Shown one piece after another: positions 9,693-21,826 of a DNA stretch of 64,000 bases (the first letter of the stretch is position 1; every line of letters starts with the position of its first letter). The notes beneath the pieces were generated by a model, which worked only from the letters and a program-made list of their open reading frames with translations, did no database searches and was not told the origin of the DNA. The translations under genes were made by a program, and so were the position numbers. This DNA comes from Nicotiana tabacum. Its lineage: Eukaryota > Streptophyta > Magnoliopsida > Solanales > Solanaceae. Location: positions 70,003,026-70,067,025 of the forward strand of contig NC_134096.1 in NCBI RefSeq assembly GCF_000715075.1, written 5' to 3'.

Positions 9693-12600
9693 TTACTCCC
9701 CCTGATGAAAACCTTGTTTCAAATATTTGAGTCTCCGCATTTCAATCTTGTATACCATCTTCTCAAAAGTTGAAGTTGGCAAAGATTTAGTGAATAAATC
9801 TGCCGGATTGTCACTTGAACGGATTTGCTGCACATCAATGTCACCATTTTTCTGAAGATCGTGTGTGTAGAATAATTTTGGTGAAATGTGCTTCGTTCTA
9901 TCTCCTTTTATAAATCCTCCCTTCAATTGGGCTATGCATGCAGCATTGTCTTCGTATAAAATTGTGGATCTTTTATCACACTCCAAACCATATTTTTCTT
10001 GAATAAAATGAATCACTAATCTCAACCATACGCATTCCCTACTTGCTTCATGAATAGCTATTATCTCAGCATGATTTGAAGAAGTAGCAACAATTGACTG
10101 CTTTGTGGAGCGCCATGATATGACAGTACCTCCACATGTAAACACGTACCCGGTTTGAGATCGAGCTTTATGGGGATCAGATAAATAACTTGCATCTGCA
10201 TAGCCAACAAGATCTGTACTACCTTTGTTAGCATAAAATAAACCCATATCAAGAGTTTCTTTTAAATATCGCAAAATATACTTAATCCCATTCCAATGTC
10301 TCCGAGTAGGAGAAGAGCTATATCTTTCTAGTAAATTAACAGAAAATGCTATGTTAGGCATTGTAGCATTAGCAAGATACATAAGCGCACCAATTGCACT
10401 GAGATAGGGTGTTTCAGGACCAAGGAGTTCTTCATCCTCTTCTGGAGGTCGGAACGGGTCCTTATTCACTTCAAGTGATCGAACAATAATTAGTGTACTC
10501 AATGGGTGCGCTTTGTCCATGTAAAAGCATTTTAAGACCCTTTCTGTCTAGGCAGATTGATGCATAAAGATCCTGTTTACTAAATGTTCAATTTGCAATC
10601 CAAGATAAAGTTTTGTTTTTCCAAGATCTTTCATCTCAAATTCTTTCTTAAGGTATTCAATTGCCTTTTGGAGCTCTTCTGGAGTTCCAACAAGATTTAT
10701 GTCATCAACATAAACAGTAAGTATAACAAATTTTGATGTCATTTTCTTTATAAAAATACATGGACAAAGAACATCATTTATGTAACCCTCTTTCAGTAAA
10801 TATTCACTAAGGCGATTATACCACATGCGCCCAGATTGCTTTAAACCATACAAAGATCTTTGTAATCTGATTGAATATATTTCCCGAGATTTCGAATATG
10901 CTTCAAGCATTTTAAATCCTTCAGGGATTTTCATGTAAATCTCATTACCAAGTGACCCGTACATATAAGTTGTAATCACATCCATCATATGTATTTCAAG
11001 TCTTTCACGTAAGGCTAAACTGATGAGATATCGAAATGTTAGGGCATCCATAACTGGTGAATATATTTCTTCATAATCGACTCCAGGTCGTTGTGAGAAT
11101 CCTTGTGCGACAAGGCAAGCCTTGTATCTTTCAACTTTATTTTGGTCATTCCTTTTTTCGCACAAAAACTCATTTATGACCAACTGGTTTTACACCAGCA
11201 TGTGTTTGGACTACTGGTCCAAAGATCTCTCTTTTAGCAAGTGCGTTCAATTCTGATTGAATTGCCCATTGCCATTTTGGCCAATCAGATCTTTGTTGAC
11301 ATTCTTCGATAGATCGGGGTTCACAATCCTCACTATCTTGCATAATGTTAAGTGCAACATTATATGCAAAAATATTATCCATCACTATTTCAGATCGATT
11401 TAAATTAATCACATCACCAGTAGAACTTATTAAAAGTTCCTCACTCACTTGAGTCTCGGGTTCATTGATTTCTTCAGGAATCTCAGAACTAATCAGATCT
11501 TGGGTCTCTTCAGGAGATCCCTTCATAATATCATTTTGATCATTTGTCGATTTTCTTTTTCTAGGATTTCGATCCTTAGAACCCAAAGGCCTACCGCGCT
11601 TCAGGCGTGCTTTAGGTTTACTAGTTCTTATGCTAGTAGATGGTCCTGCTGGGACATCAATTCGTATAGGCACATTCTCTGTAGGGATATGTGACTTAGT
11701 TATCCTTTTCAAATTAGTAAACGCGTCTGGCATTTGATTTGCTATATTTTGTAAATGGATGATCTTCTGGACCTCCTGATTACATATAGGGGTACATGGA
11801 TCAAAATGAGATAATGATGAAACTTTTCACACGATTTCTCTTTTGATTTCCTTTTTCTCTCCCCTAATTGTGGGAAATTTGTTTTATCAAATCGACAATC
11901 TGCAAATCGAGCAGTAAATAAATCTCCCGTCAATGGTTTAAGATAGTGAATAATAGAGGGTGATTCAAACCCAATATATATTCCTAACCTTCTTTGGGGG
12001 CCCATCTTACTGCGCTGTGATGGTGCTACTTGCACATATACAGCACATCCAAAAATTTGTAGATGGGCAATATTTGGTTCATGACCAAAAACTAATTGTG
12101 ACGGAAAATATTTATTATAATGTGTTGGTCTGAGACGGATAAGTGATGTTGCATGCAAGATAGCATGGCCCCAAACAGTTGTGGGCAATTTTATTTTCAT
12201 AAGTAGTGGTCTTGCTATCAATTGCAGTCGTTTAATAAATGATTTTGCAAGGCCATTTTGAGTATGAACATAAGTTACAGGATGTTCAACTTTTATTCCA
12301 ACTGATAGATAGTAATTATCAAAAGCTTGAGATGAGAATTATCTAGCATTATCAAGGCGAATAGCCTTTATAGGATAATTTGAGAATTGTGCCCTTAATC
12401 GAATTATTTGGGCTAATAACTTTGCAAATGCCAGGTTGCAAGATGATAGTAGGCAAACATGAGATCATCTTGAAGATACATCTATTAGGACCATAAAATA
12501 TCTAAACACCCCACTTGGTGGGTGAATAGGTTCACATATATCCCCATGTATACGTTCTAAAAAGGTAGGGGACTCAATGCCAACCTTCATTGGTGATGGT

Positions 12601-13222
12601 CTAGTGATCATTTTGCCTTGATAACAAGCATCACAAGAAAATTCATCATTTGTAAGAATCTTCAGGTTCTTTAATGGATGCCCACTCGAATTTTCAGTAA
12701 TTCATCTCATCATTATTGATCCAGGATGGCCCAAACGGCCATGCCAAAGTACAAAAGTATTTGAATCAGTAAACTTCTGGTTTACGATAGAGTGTGCTTC
12801 AACTGTACTAATCTTTGAATAGTATAAGCCAGAAGATAAAGTTAGTAACTTTTCTACAATGCATTTCTGGCCAGAAATATTATTTGTAATACAAAGATAT
12901 TCCACGTTCATTTCATCTATTGTCTCAACATGATACCCATTTCGGCGGATATCTACAAAATTCAACAAGTTTCTTCGGGACTTGGAGGAGAATAATGCAT
13001 TGTCTATAATAAGTTTTGTTCCCTTAGACAGAAATACAATAGCTCTTCCGGAGCCTTCAATCAAACTTATATTACCAGAAATTGAAAAACATTTGCTTTT
13101 TCCTTATGCAAATAAGAAAAGTATTTCTGATCCTTGAATATGGCATGAGTTGTTCCACTATCAATTACACAAATATCTTCATGATTGGTCTTTGATCCAA
13201 ACATAATTTGAGAATTATCCAT
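9693..13222 (-). pseudogene. Copia pol (protease, integrase, reverse transcriptase, RNase H), broken
   Basis: The pol start is an ATG at 13222; the protease has IDSGTTHA. A GAG-pre-integrase block follows (13064-12702, WHGRLGHPG), then integrase to 11742, interrupted by stops and frame changes near 12690-12230. The integrase tail has the FGCAVYVQV type motif. Reverse transcriptase covers ~11733-10548 with the catalytic YVDD (VYVDDINLVG). RNase H covers 10520-9693 with GYADASYLSDP and ends FHQGE before the stop. At least four frame breaks rule out a functional polyprotein. Confidence 0.9.
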
Positions 13223-13347
13223 ATTCTTCAAAATGACATAAACAAAATAAATATGATAGTAAACATTATTATCAAAGCATAACTTTTATTTATGTACAAC
13301 AATTACATAACCATACTATCTACTACAAACAATAAAAATTAAAATAT

Positions 13348-14358
13348 TTACATTTCTACAGATTCACTACCGATCACATGACTTATTTCTCCTTCTAGGA
13401 GTGCAAAATAATCAGCTACATCCAAATGCATGAAGTCTAAATTATCTTCAGAAATAAAATTTGCTTCAGCATTTTTCTCTGTCTGCTTCAGGGAGGCTTG
13501 ATACAGCTCAACCAGGTGCTTTGGCGTACGACATGTACGTGACCAGTGCCTTTTTCCTCTACATCTATAACATGTATTTTCTGGCTTTGCTTCTTACACC
13601 GCTTCATGCTTTTGTTCCTTTCTTTTCCACTGCTGGTGGTAAGGAGGGTTCTTTGGTGCATTATTATTACCACGATTAGAGTTTCCTCCCCGACCACGGC
13701 CATGACCGCGACTGGGGCCACGTCCTCTTCCACGCTTAGCTTGGCAGAAGTTCGTCTCATTCACTTCAGGGAATGGACAAGAACCAATATGTCGGCTTTC
13801 ATGGTTTTTCATTAATAGCCCATTATGTTGCTCGGCTACAAGAAGATGTGAGATAAGTTCAGAATACTTTTTAAATCCCATCTCTCGATATTGCTGCTGC
13901 AGGAGCATATTCAAGGCATGAAAAGTGGTGAAAGTTTTTTCCAACATATCATGATCAGTAATATTATCACCACATAGTTTCAATTGGAAAATAATTCTGA
14001 ACATAGCAGAATTATACTCACTGATAGATTTAAAATCTTGTAGCCTTAGATGAGTCCAATCATAACGTGCCTGTGGAAGAACGACCATCTTCAGGTGGTC
14101 ATATCTATCTTTCAAATTATTCCACAGTATGACTGGATCTTTAACAGTAAGATATTTCATTTTCAGGCCCTCATCAAGGTGATGGCGTAGGAATATCATT
14201 GCTTTGGCACGGTCTTGGTTTGATGCCTGATTTTTATCTTTGATGGTGTCTGCCAGACCCATCGCATTAAGATGAATTTCGGCATCAAGCACCCAAGACA
14301 TGTAGCTTTTGCCCGATATATCCAGGGATACAAACTTAAGTTTAGAAAGATTTGACAT
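13348..14358 (-). pseudogene. Copia gag with premature stop before the zinc knuckle
   Basis: Gag starts at the ATG at 14358 (MSNLSKLKFVSLDISGKSY) and has the UBN2-type capsid region, then an arginine- and glycine-rich stretch. A TAA at 13591-13593 interrupts the frame. Directly after it the same frame continues with a CX2CX4HX4C zinc knuckle (CYRCRGKRHWSRTC) and ends with a stop at 13348. Pol begins 125 bp further on in a separate frame. Confidence 0.85.
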
Positions 14359-14436
14359 TATTTAGAAAAAGAAAGTTCGTACCTCTGATACTTTCAAAGT
14401 ATTTTCTCGAGATGGCAGAGTCTCGTGCTGATAACG

Positions 14437-14771
14437 TGTTATGAAATAAAAACTGTAAAGTAAAGACAAGTATAGAGAGAAACTGATATATTATTCAAAC
14501 TTCAAACTTATGTACATAATGAACTGAAAACTCCTTTATTTATAGAAGAAAGGAAGCAGTTGCGAGGCTTTTCACGAAGCAGCTGCAAGGCTTTTCTTTA
14601 GCTGCTTGTAAGCTGCTTGCAACCTGCCTGTTTAATAAGAAGCTGCTGTAAATCATTTCATTGAGCTGCTTGCAACCTGCCTGCATCGGCTGCTTGTAGA
14701 TAAACTTCAACAGAGTATTATCTATAGCGGAGTAATAAATAAACATCCACAATATAATTATTTTCATAACA
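14437..14771 (-). repeat. Copia 5' LTR (335 bp)
   Basis: This is the shorter LTR of the pair, with the same ends, TATA-like motif and AGCTGCTTG repeats. On its inner side the minus strand reads ACGTTATCAGCACGAGAC (~14420-14436), where the primer-binding site should be. I cannot name the matching tRNA with confidence. Confidence 0.9.
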
Positions 14772-14776
14772 ATGAT

Positions 14777-15029
14777 AGCTTACTAAATTGTTAATGATTA
14801 TGCGCCTATGCGGTTTGTTTTTGCCAGCTTACCAAAAATTATTCGATTGTGTTTTGCATGAAATGGACATGGAAGATTCTTATAACGTATCCCCAGCTAT
14901 TTCCAGATTGAGGCGTGATTGATTAATTGATTGTGTTTTTACTAGAAAAAGTACGCATCAGTTATTAGAATTGTATCTATATTTGATACAATAGGGAATC
15001 ATATCTTAGCAGGATTGCCTATGGAATAA
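14777..15029. other. Intergenic spacer between transposons
   Basis: About 250 bases between the copia target site and the TIR element. No gene or repeat is recognised. Confidence 0.4.
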
Positions 15030-15034
15030 CATAA

Positions 15035-16783
15035 GGTGTGTTTGGTACGAAGAAAAATATTTTCCTAGAAAATATTTTCATAAAAAATAAGTGGTTTTAT
15101 CACTTATTTTTCCTTGTTTGGTTAGTGAGTGAAAAATTTTTTCCGAAAAATATTTTCTAGTGTTTGGTTAGAGAGTAGAAAATATTTTTTAGGAAAATAA
15201 TTTTCTATGCTACTCTCCTCATCCCCTCCCCCCAAGCCATGTTTCCTGTGCTCCCCCTCCCTCCTAAATACCCAACGTTTTCAAGACTCTAATTTGTTTA
15301 AGAATTTAATTATTCTTCTAAAAATTCAGACAAACCCAAATGAACTAATGTACTGCTTTACTTTTTTACGCAAAAACAACGTTGAAATTTGTGTTCCATA
15401 ACTTTTAAAAAAAATATTTTTTTTGGTTGAAAAAGAAAGTACCTTTTCTACAACATGAAAATAAAGTACTCATTTTATTGAAATGAAAGAAAATATTTTT
15501 TCTACATCATGAAAATAAAAAGGTAAAAATCATTTACACTCCCTAACTTTGCTTTAAAAATCAAACTCCTCCCTCAACTATGATCATATCATTCTCTCCC
15601 CCCCCCCCCCTTTATCCTATACAATGTCTATGTTGCCCTTGTTATTTTCAATTCCATCCTCAAATCCTTTTTTATTGTATATGCTATTTTTATGATTTTA
15701 CCTATAATTTAAATTATGTTATATCTTATTATAAATTATAATTTAGATTTATTTAAAATTATAAATAGAATAGTCCTTTTTATAAATTTGTCAAAAAATC
15801 TATCATACTTTTATGATTTTTACGCGCATTAAGTATATCTTTGAGTTACATTTTCTTAGTGTTAAATAGATAATTTTTTAGAAGTTTGTTATAAAATCTG
15901 TCTTTATTTTTAATAATTAGAAGATTTTGTATTACATGCATTGAGCATATATTTATAAGGTTCTCACAATTTTTTATTCTCGATTGTGTAAAAAAAAAAA
16001 AATTAATTTCCATTAATAACATTATTAATAAGATTAAATTATTTTATTTTTATTTTTATTTTTCTCATCAACGTCATTAAATTATATGCTTGGTTATCAT
16101 TTTTTACTTTTTCAATTTGAAAATTAAATTTAGTTATTATATAGGTACATAGCATAAATATTAGAAAAGAAAAAAATATCATGATGTTAAAAAGGTAAAA
16201 GATTAAAACCAAAAAGAAATAAATGTTGATAATATAAAGGTTAAAATAGGTATTTTAAAAAAATCAACTGAGAAATGGGGGAGAATGACAATTGTTAAAA
16301 GTAGAAGGGGGAGTTTGATTTTTAAAGTAAAGTTCGGGGGTGTAGATAATTTTTACCCAAAATAAAATACTCATTTTGTTGAAATGAAAGAAAATACTTT
16401 TTCTACATCACGAAAAGAAAGTACTTTTTGTTAAAATAAAAAAAAAGTATTTTTTTGTATCATGAAAAGAAAATACTCATTTGTTGAAATGAAAAAAAAA
16501 TTCTATCTATAACATGAAAAGAAAGTACTATTAATAATATTTCTATTTAGGGTGGGGTGGGGTGAGGGCGACGGTGGGGGTGGGTCAGGGTGGGGTGGGG
16601 GTGGGTCGGGGTGGATTGGTGGGGATGGGGAATAGGGAATAGGGTGGGAAATGTTGAAAAAGAGTTTTGGAAAACATTTTCTCTTTCTCTTGATAGGAAA
16701 AATATTTTCCTCCAATTGAGTTCATAAGGAAAATATTTTCCAAAACATTTACGCCAACGAAAAGTGGGAATACCAAACACACC
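15035..16783. mobile_element. Non-autonomous TIR DNA transposon with a nested MITE
   Basis: The left end GGTGTGTTTGGTACGAAG and the right end (read in reverse, GGTGTGTTTGGTATTCCC) form terminal inverted repeats. They are flanked by the direct repeat CATAA (15030-15034 and 16784-16788). The GGAAAATATTTTCC motifs near both ends are inverted too. Inside is a ~54-bp tandem repeat (TTCTACATCATGAAAATAAA type) at ~15420-15520 and 16359-16530, split by the nested element, and a very G-rich block at 16551-16640. No transposase frame. The superfamily is uncertain: the ends look Tourist-like, but the flanking repeat is not the usual 3-bp TAA/TTA. Confidence 0.7.
15521..16358. mobile_element. Nested MITE with 9-bp target duplication (MULE-type)
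   Basis: The ends AGGTAAAAATCATTTACAC and, reversed, GGGTAAAAATTATCTACAC are inverted repeats that extend over ~80 bp with mismatches (both continue into CTTTAAAAATCAAACTCC). The 9-bp duplication AAAATAAAA lies at 15512-15520 and 16359-16367, the length made by Mutator-like transposases. The interior is AT-rich with no coding frame. It interrupts the 54-bp repeats of the outer element, so it inserted later. Confidence 0.75.
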
Positions 16784-16788
16784 CATAA

Positions 16789-17298
16789 TGTAAAACTTAT
16801 GGTAGGATCAGTTAAATGCTTGTAACAACTGTCTACTGAAATGTGCCCCAAGTATAACTCAAAAGCTCTGAACTTAATGTCATACCAAAAGTTTTTGGTC
16901 TGAAATCTTCCAAACTAAAAGTACTTAATAAGTTATAAACACCATCCTAAAGCTTTTTTGGTACTAAAAGCACTTATTATGCAAAACATACTGCATTCTC
17001 AGACATGACCTAAATGGTTAGAGAACTTCTCTTTTTCCCCTTTTGAAGCGACATCCATTCATATAGCCGAGCTCAACTTGCTTGGATTTGAGATATAGTT
17101 GTTAGTATTCACATTTACATGGTTTTATACCGGGCTTGATGCAATTCACAACGAGGAAAGGAGATATTCAAGCTATCCTTTTATTTAGATATATAGCAGT
17201 AGCCTAAAAGACCCTTTTTCCTTACATTAGTATTCTTAATCTTTTCCAATCACCTTTATTCAAATGATCACTTCACAGTAAAGTGATAGAACTTGAGT
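16789..17298. other. Downstream region of the MOSC gene
   Basis: About 510 bases between the TIR element and the stop codon of the minus-strand MOSC gene. It should contain the 3' UTR. Nothing else is recognised. Confidence 0.4.
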
Positions 17299-20200
17299 TC
17301 AAGCTGGAGCCTCAGCACTAGAAGGGACAACCTTAAGGACATAAACAGGATCTCCCACCTTGATTATCTTTCCTTTTCCACGGCTAAGAGCATCGGAACA
17401 AACCATGTTCTGTCCAAAATATACCTGCAAAATAACATGAAAAATCAGTATACTTGTGATTTTTCTAAGGGCTTGGTAATATTTTATACTCATGGAACTT
17501 CTCATGGTATTTGATCTTACCTTCCCTTGTTGTTTCTTATTCAGACGCAAGGCCTTATCGGATCGAAACTTCGTGAGAGTTTCTGTTGGCTCAGAGCCTG
17601 CTACTGCTGTTTCTTGATTTATAGTAGGTACCTTGAATAATGAGCAGAATCAATGTCAGATATAAAAAGGTTCAACTTGATCATGACTCATGAGTGTTCA
17701 AATGCCGGTTACTTAGGAAGGTGAAGTACTACAAAAATTCAAAAGTTATATTTTCATAATCAACTCCATTCTCTTAGTTACGGCTCGTACCAATGGTACT
17801 CAGCATAGCATTATAAAGGGAGAAACATGACTAGACTCTTTTCATCTTGTCTAAACAAGTTCCTCGAATTAATAGATCCCAATTCATGTCTGCCACACGA
17901 CGTCTGGAAAACAAAAACACAGATGGAGTTGTTTTCGTAGTTTGGCAAATCTGAACTGTTTCTGCCTATAACATGCAGAGGTAGAGCTATGATTTCAGAC
18001 TTATAGGTTCTGGAAATTAGAACGACAGCTTCAAGTGTTAATGACTGGGTTCAGCCGAACCCATAGCTCGGCTTCTGCCTCCGCCCCTGACAACATGCCC
18101 TCAAATATGTTAAGTTTCTCTCCAATACCATGTTGCATGAACTTTATACAAAAAATCAGGTGGAGAAAACCACTTCCAGTTTGCACAGATTAAGCCGTTC
18201 AGTAAGAAATTAAATTCGTAAGGTTTTACCTTACAGCGAGAGCATAGTTTGACACCTTCAAATGTCAAATTATTGATCCGGATCTCCTTCCACAAATCCT
18301 CAGCAAATGGTTCACATCCATCAACAAGGACACTACGAAAGAAGGTAATGTTAAAGATTTAACTTAGTTAATCTAAAGAGCTAAAACTTTGTACAAATAG
18401 AGGAAAGAAAATATATAGCCAATCAGAAACAAATTTGACAAGAAAGACAAGCATATACTTGGGTCTAAAACGATTAACTGGAACAGGCTCCTTGAGAAGA
18501 GAATTTAACGCATTCAATGAGCCCTGCAGAAGATAGACCCAAAAAAATCCAGTCTAAGAGACTCTTGTTTCATGGATATGCTTGTTGAATTTAAATGCTG
18601 ACATCACTAACCTGGGATAGCAAAAGGTATGGATATCCATCAGAAAACATAACCTTGTACCCTTGAGCATAATTAGGGTCTACAACCCTCATTTCTTTCA
18701 CTGGAAGAATCAAGAGGAAGCAACTTATTTTGGTCAAATTTATTTCCAACAGTTCTCTACAAAAAAGCATACAGCATAAACCTAATAATAAACGATAAGC
18801 TAATCTATGACACAAAATTTTGCAATATGGGTCTGCTCAATGCCAAGACTTATTTCATAGTTGTGAAAACTTAGACAAAATGGAACTCGATTCATCTTCA
18901 TTTAACTTGCGCAATGATATTGTTCAGATTCAGTCGGTGACATTCTGAGATCAAAACTTGAGGGCCCCAAAAGAGCCATCAAATGGAACACAAATTTAGT
19001 TCATAGTAAGAGGTTTATCCTATCGTGAAGAGCTTTCTTAATTCTTTGATTCTTTCTAACAAACTTAAGGATGTACAATTCTGTTTAGCTTCTGGCAAAA
19101 TGGTAGCTCCCACTACTTGTGCAACTACACGCTTGCTCAAACTTCATTACCCAAAAAAGAGTAAAAATAGCAAAAGTAACAACTAGCAAAGAAGATGGCA
19201 TGGAGCATGAGTTGATTTCTTAACTATTTACTGAAAGCAGCCAGATGAAACGAATGCAGGAAATATGTTCCAAGAAAATATAGTTAAATACAAGATATAA
19301 AGATCGAAATTCCATTAAGAATCTGAACAAGTTTTCTAGAAAAGTTAGCATAACTGTTGGAAGAGATATACAGAGCGAATTTCAGACAAGGATATTGGAA
19401 GTTAAGAGCAGTGATTTCATATGAGTAATATTTAGATTAAGGGGATGAGCTGTACCTTCACTAAAGCGAACCAGCCGACATGGTTTTCCAAGATGCGTGG
19501 AAAACCACATTGCTGCCTCAGCTCCCTCGTCCAAGGCAGAACCAGACCACTCCCAGACCGAGACACCGTCCGTTACTTCAGATGGATTACTTAGTGGAAT
19601 CTTCAGTGGACTCATGCCGGGAGCCCTGATAACTACATGATCATTACATCCACAAAAGTAATTTGAGTTATGGAAAAGAAAGGCCAATCATTAAAATTCT
19701 CTCCCCCTCTCATTTTCTTGTGGGCTTTCAGTATGACAATAAGCTTGTATGATTGATTCGGTAGATCCTGAGCAATGCCTCACTGACTTCACAAAATCAA
19801 CCACAAAGCTTACGGAGATGTTACAGCAGTAAACAAACAATAATGATAGTACGATTTGAACATCAATATCCTATATCTTAAACTCTTAACAGTTACACGG
19901 GGAACCAAATACTGATTCTTAGCTCTGCATATCAACATTTGCAAGTAAAATTATCTATCTTTCAACATTTCTTATCCTCTCTCTCTTTCTTGTCACCACA
20001 GAAGTAGCAATAGATTGCTACTTCAGCATCCCATAGCTTAAAAGAGATGCTGCAGCAATGACTAATGCAATAGTAAAAAGTGAAATTAAACAGCAACCTA
20101 ATCTTGGACGAGGTGACTGAAAACTATGATGCTACCTAGATATGAATCCTTATTTGGTTCCCAGCCCTTGGAAAATGCCTCAGTTGGCAAGGCCACTTCA

Positions 20201-20805
20201 ACCAGAGCAAGCTTTGGCTCAACTCTTTGAGTATAGGCCCTGCCTTTGGAATTCACCACTAACCATTGTCGATCCCATCGAAATCCTGTTTAAATCCAAC
20301 AAGACATCAACTTTCAAGCAGAATATGAATGAAGAAACAAGTCTAGGAACAAAAAATGTTCACTAACAATTTTAAGGAAGAATGTTATTTACTTAAAAGT
20401 AAGAAAAACCATAGCACTTAAAGTTTGTCCAAGGTACTCCATATTAGAAGGTGACCAAAAACAAATTAGCTAATTACAAGAATAACATATTTCATTTCTA
20501 TTACTTTGTGTTTTGGAAGTTTGGCAACCAAATTTCTCTTTCTTTCCTCATTATCTTATTTTCCTTCCTTTAATTGTCACCAATCCATCTTAATTTCAAG
20601 AAGACACCCTTTACATTCCAAAACTATAGTAAGTAGACAGAAAAAGAAACAATTTTCATTTCAAGAGTTAAAAGGAAAAGTTGAGCATACCAGTGGAAGT
20701 GATAGGTGCTTGAGAAACAGAAATTCCACGGCATGATTTGATGGGATATACAAATATTGTTTTAACCATAGCTGCTGCAGCTGGTGCTCCTATGATTTCT
20801 GCCAT
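17299..20805 (-). CDS. MOSC-domain molybdenum-cofactor protein (plant mARC-like), 8 exons
   Basis: Exons, in transcription order: 20691-20805, 20136-20285, 19456-19632, 18612-18700, 18459-18523, 18230-18332, 17521-17631, 17299-17424. All introns are GT-AG and phases match; the product is 311 aa, usual for this family. The start is the ATG at 20805 (MAEIIGAPAAAAMVKTIFV). Visible features are the MOSC N-terminal barrel motif YPIKSCRGISVS, VWEWSGSALDEG, PNYAQGYKVMFSDGYPYLLL, NRFRPN, and CSRCK (~229-233), whose cysteines include the molybdenum ligand in mARC proteins. The C-terminus has FGQNM and VGDPVYVL. It matches Arabidopsis At1g30910/At5g44720. mARC enzymes reduce N-hydroxylated compounds using electrons from cytochrome b5 and its reductase; substrate use in plants is less certain. 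Intron 6 holds a 114-bp hAT MITE. Confidence 0.92.
17976..18089. mobile_element. hAT-type MITE in intron 6 of the MOSC gene
   Basis: A 114-bp element with terminal inverted repeats CAGAGGTAGAGCTAT and, reversed, CAGGGGCGGAGGCAG. It is flanked by an 8-bp duplication, ATAACATG (17968-17975) and ACAACATG (18090-18097, one mismatch). Eight-base duplications and CAGGGGCGG ends are typical of hAT elements common in Solanaceae genes. Confidence 0.8.
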
Positions 20806-21826
20806 CACTCTCTCTATATCTGCTGTTTGGTTTTACTGTTACTAAAACCTTGTTTTGGGGTGGCAGGTATCATATGAATATATGGAGTTTGGCAAAGTGT
20901 ACTTGGAGATTCTTTTGTTTACAATTGGGAACCATATCTGGATTAGGCAGAATAAATTCATGCTTGGATAGTGAAATTATTCAATTCCCGTTTGCCTGAT
21001 TTTCTTTTTGTTTGGTCCTTTTAAGACACAAAAAATTTGCAAAAAAGGTGATTTTAATTTAATAAAAAGAAAAAAAAAGTCGATTTACATAAGTATTTAA
21101 TTGAATGTTCATTAATAAAATGTCAATTTCAACTGAATGAATCCGTCTTGAACTAGTCCCGTTCTCCCTTCCCCTAATCCCTAGTGTTATAGCAGCTTTA
21201 AAAAGCCGAAAGTGATATTTCATTAACAATGGGTTAAAAAAGAAAATTGTAATTGTTTTCAAGTGGTCTCTAATTTATTTTTGTTATTTAATTTTCTACT
21301 AACTAATCATTCTTTAGAAAAATAGATCCTTCTACCTTTAATTCTAAGAATCTTAAATCTTCTTTTCATATAAAAAGCTATTGTAAAGAAATATTCTGTA
21401 AAGATAAACAGATTAGATTCTTTCAGAATTTCTTTCTGGGAAATTGTAATTCATCTTTTATAACTTCTAATTAAAAAAAAATAGAAACTCGGAGGAACAA
21501 AATCAACATGCGAAGGCTTTGTGTCCATCAAGACAACTTGACCAGCTGATTTGGAAATTCCAATTTCAATCACAACAAGATTACTCAGTAAATATGCTGA
21601 GACCTCTACTAAAAATGTTGCAAATCAGATGCATCAAATTTAAATCTAAAGGTCAATATCATGTCCATTTTACACATTATAATGTTGTGTTTTGAACAGA
21701 ATGAATAGGTTTTTAAATGTTAGAAAAAAATTTCCCCTTCTTATTCAGTCAATGTAATTCTTTATAACACAATATCTATGTAACTATAAAGATCAAAGCT
21801 TTATAGTACACATTCATCGACTTTTT
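20806..21826. other. Upstream region of the MOSC gene
   Basis: About 1 kb of AT-rich DNA between the MOSC start codon and the MULE left end. It must contain the promoter and 5' UTR. I cannot place a TATA box or other element reliably, and no gene is seen. Confidence 0.4.

Larger units (their letters stand above)
9217..14771 (-). mobile_element. Ty1/copia LTR retrotransposon, degenerate, minus strand
   Basis: The element has LTRs at 9217-9616 and 14437-14771, both starting TGTTATGAAATAAA on the plus strand. Its outer ends TGTTATGA and TCATAACA form an 8-bp terminal inverted repeat. It is flanked by the 5-bp duplication ATGAT at 9212-9216 and 14772-14776, so both outer ends are fixed. The coding order on the minus strand is gag, protease, integrase, reverse transcriptase, RNase H, as in copia. 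Several stops and frameshifts make it non-autonomous. The LTRs differ by substitutions and indels, so insertion is not recent. It lies between the palindrome and a TIR element in a transposon-rich gap. Confidence 0.95.
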
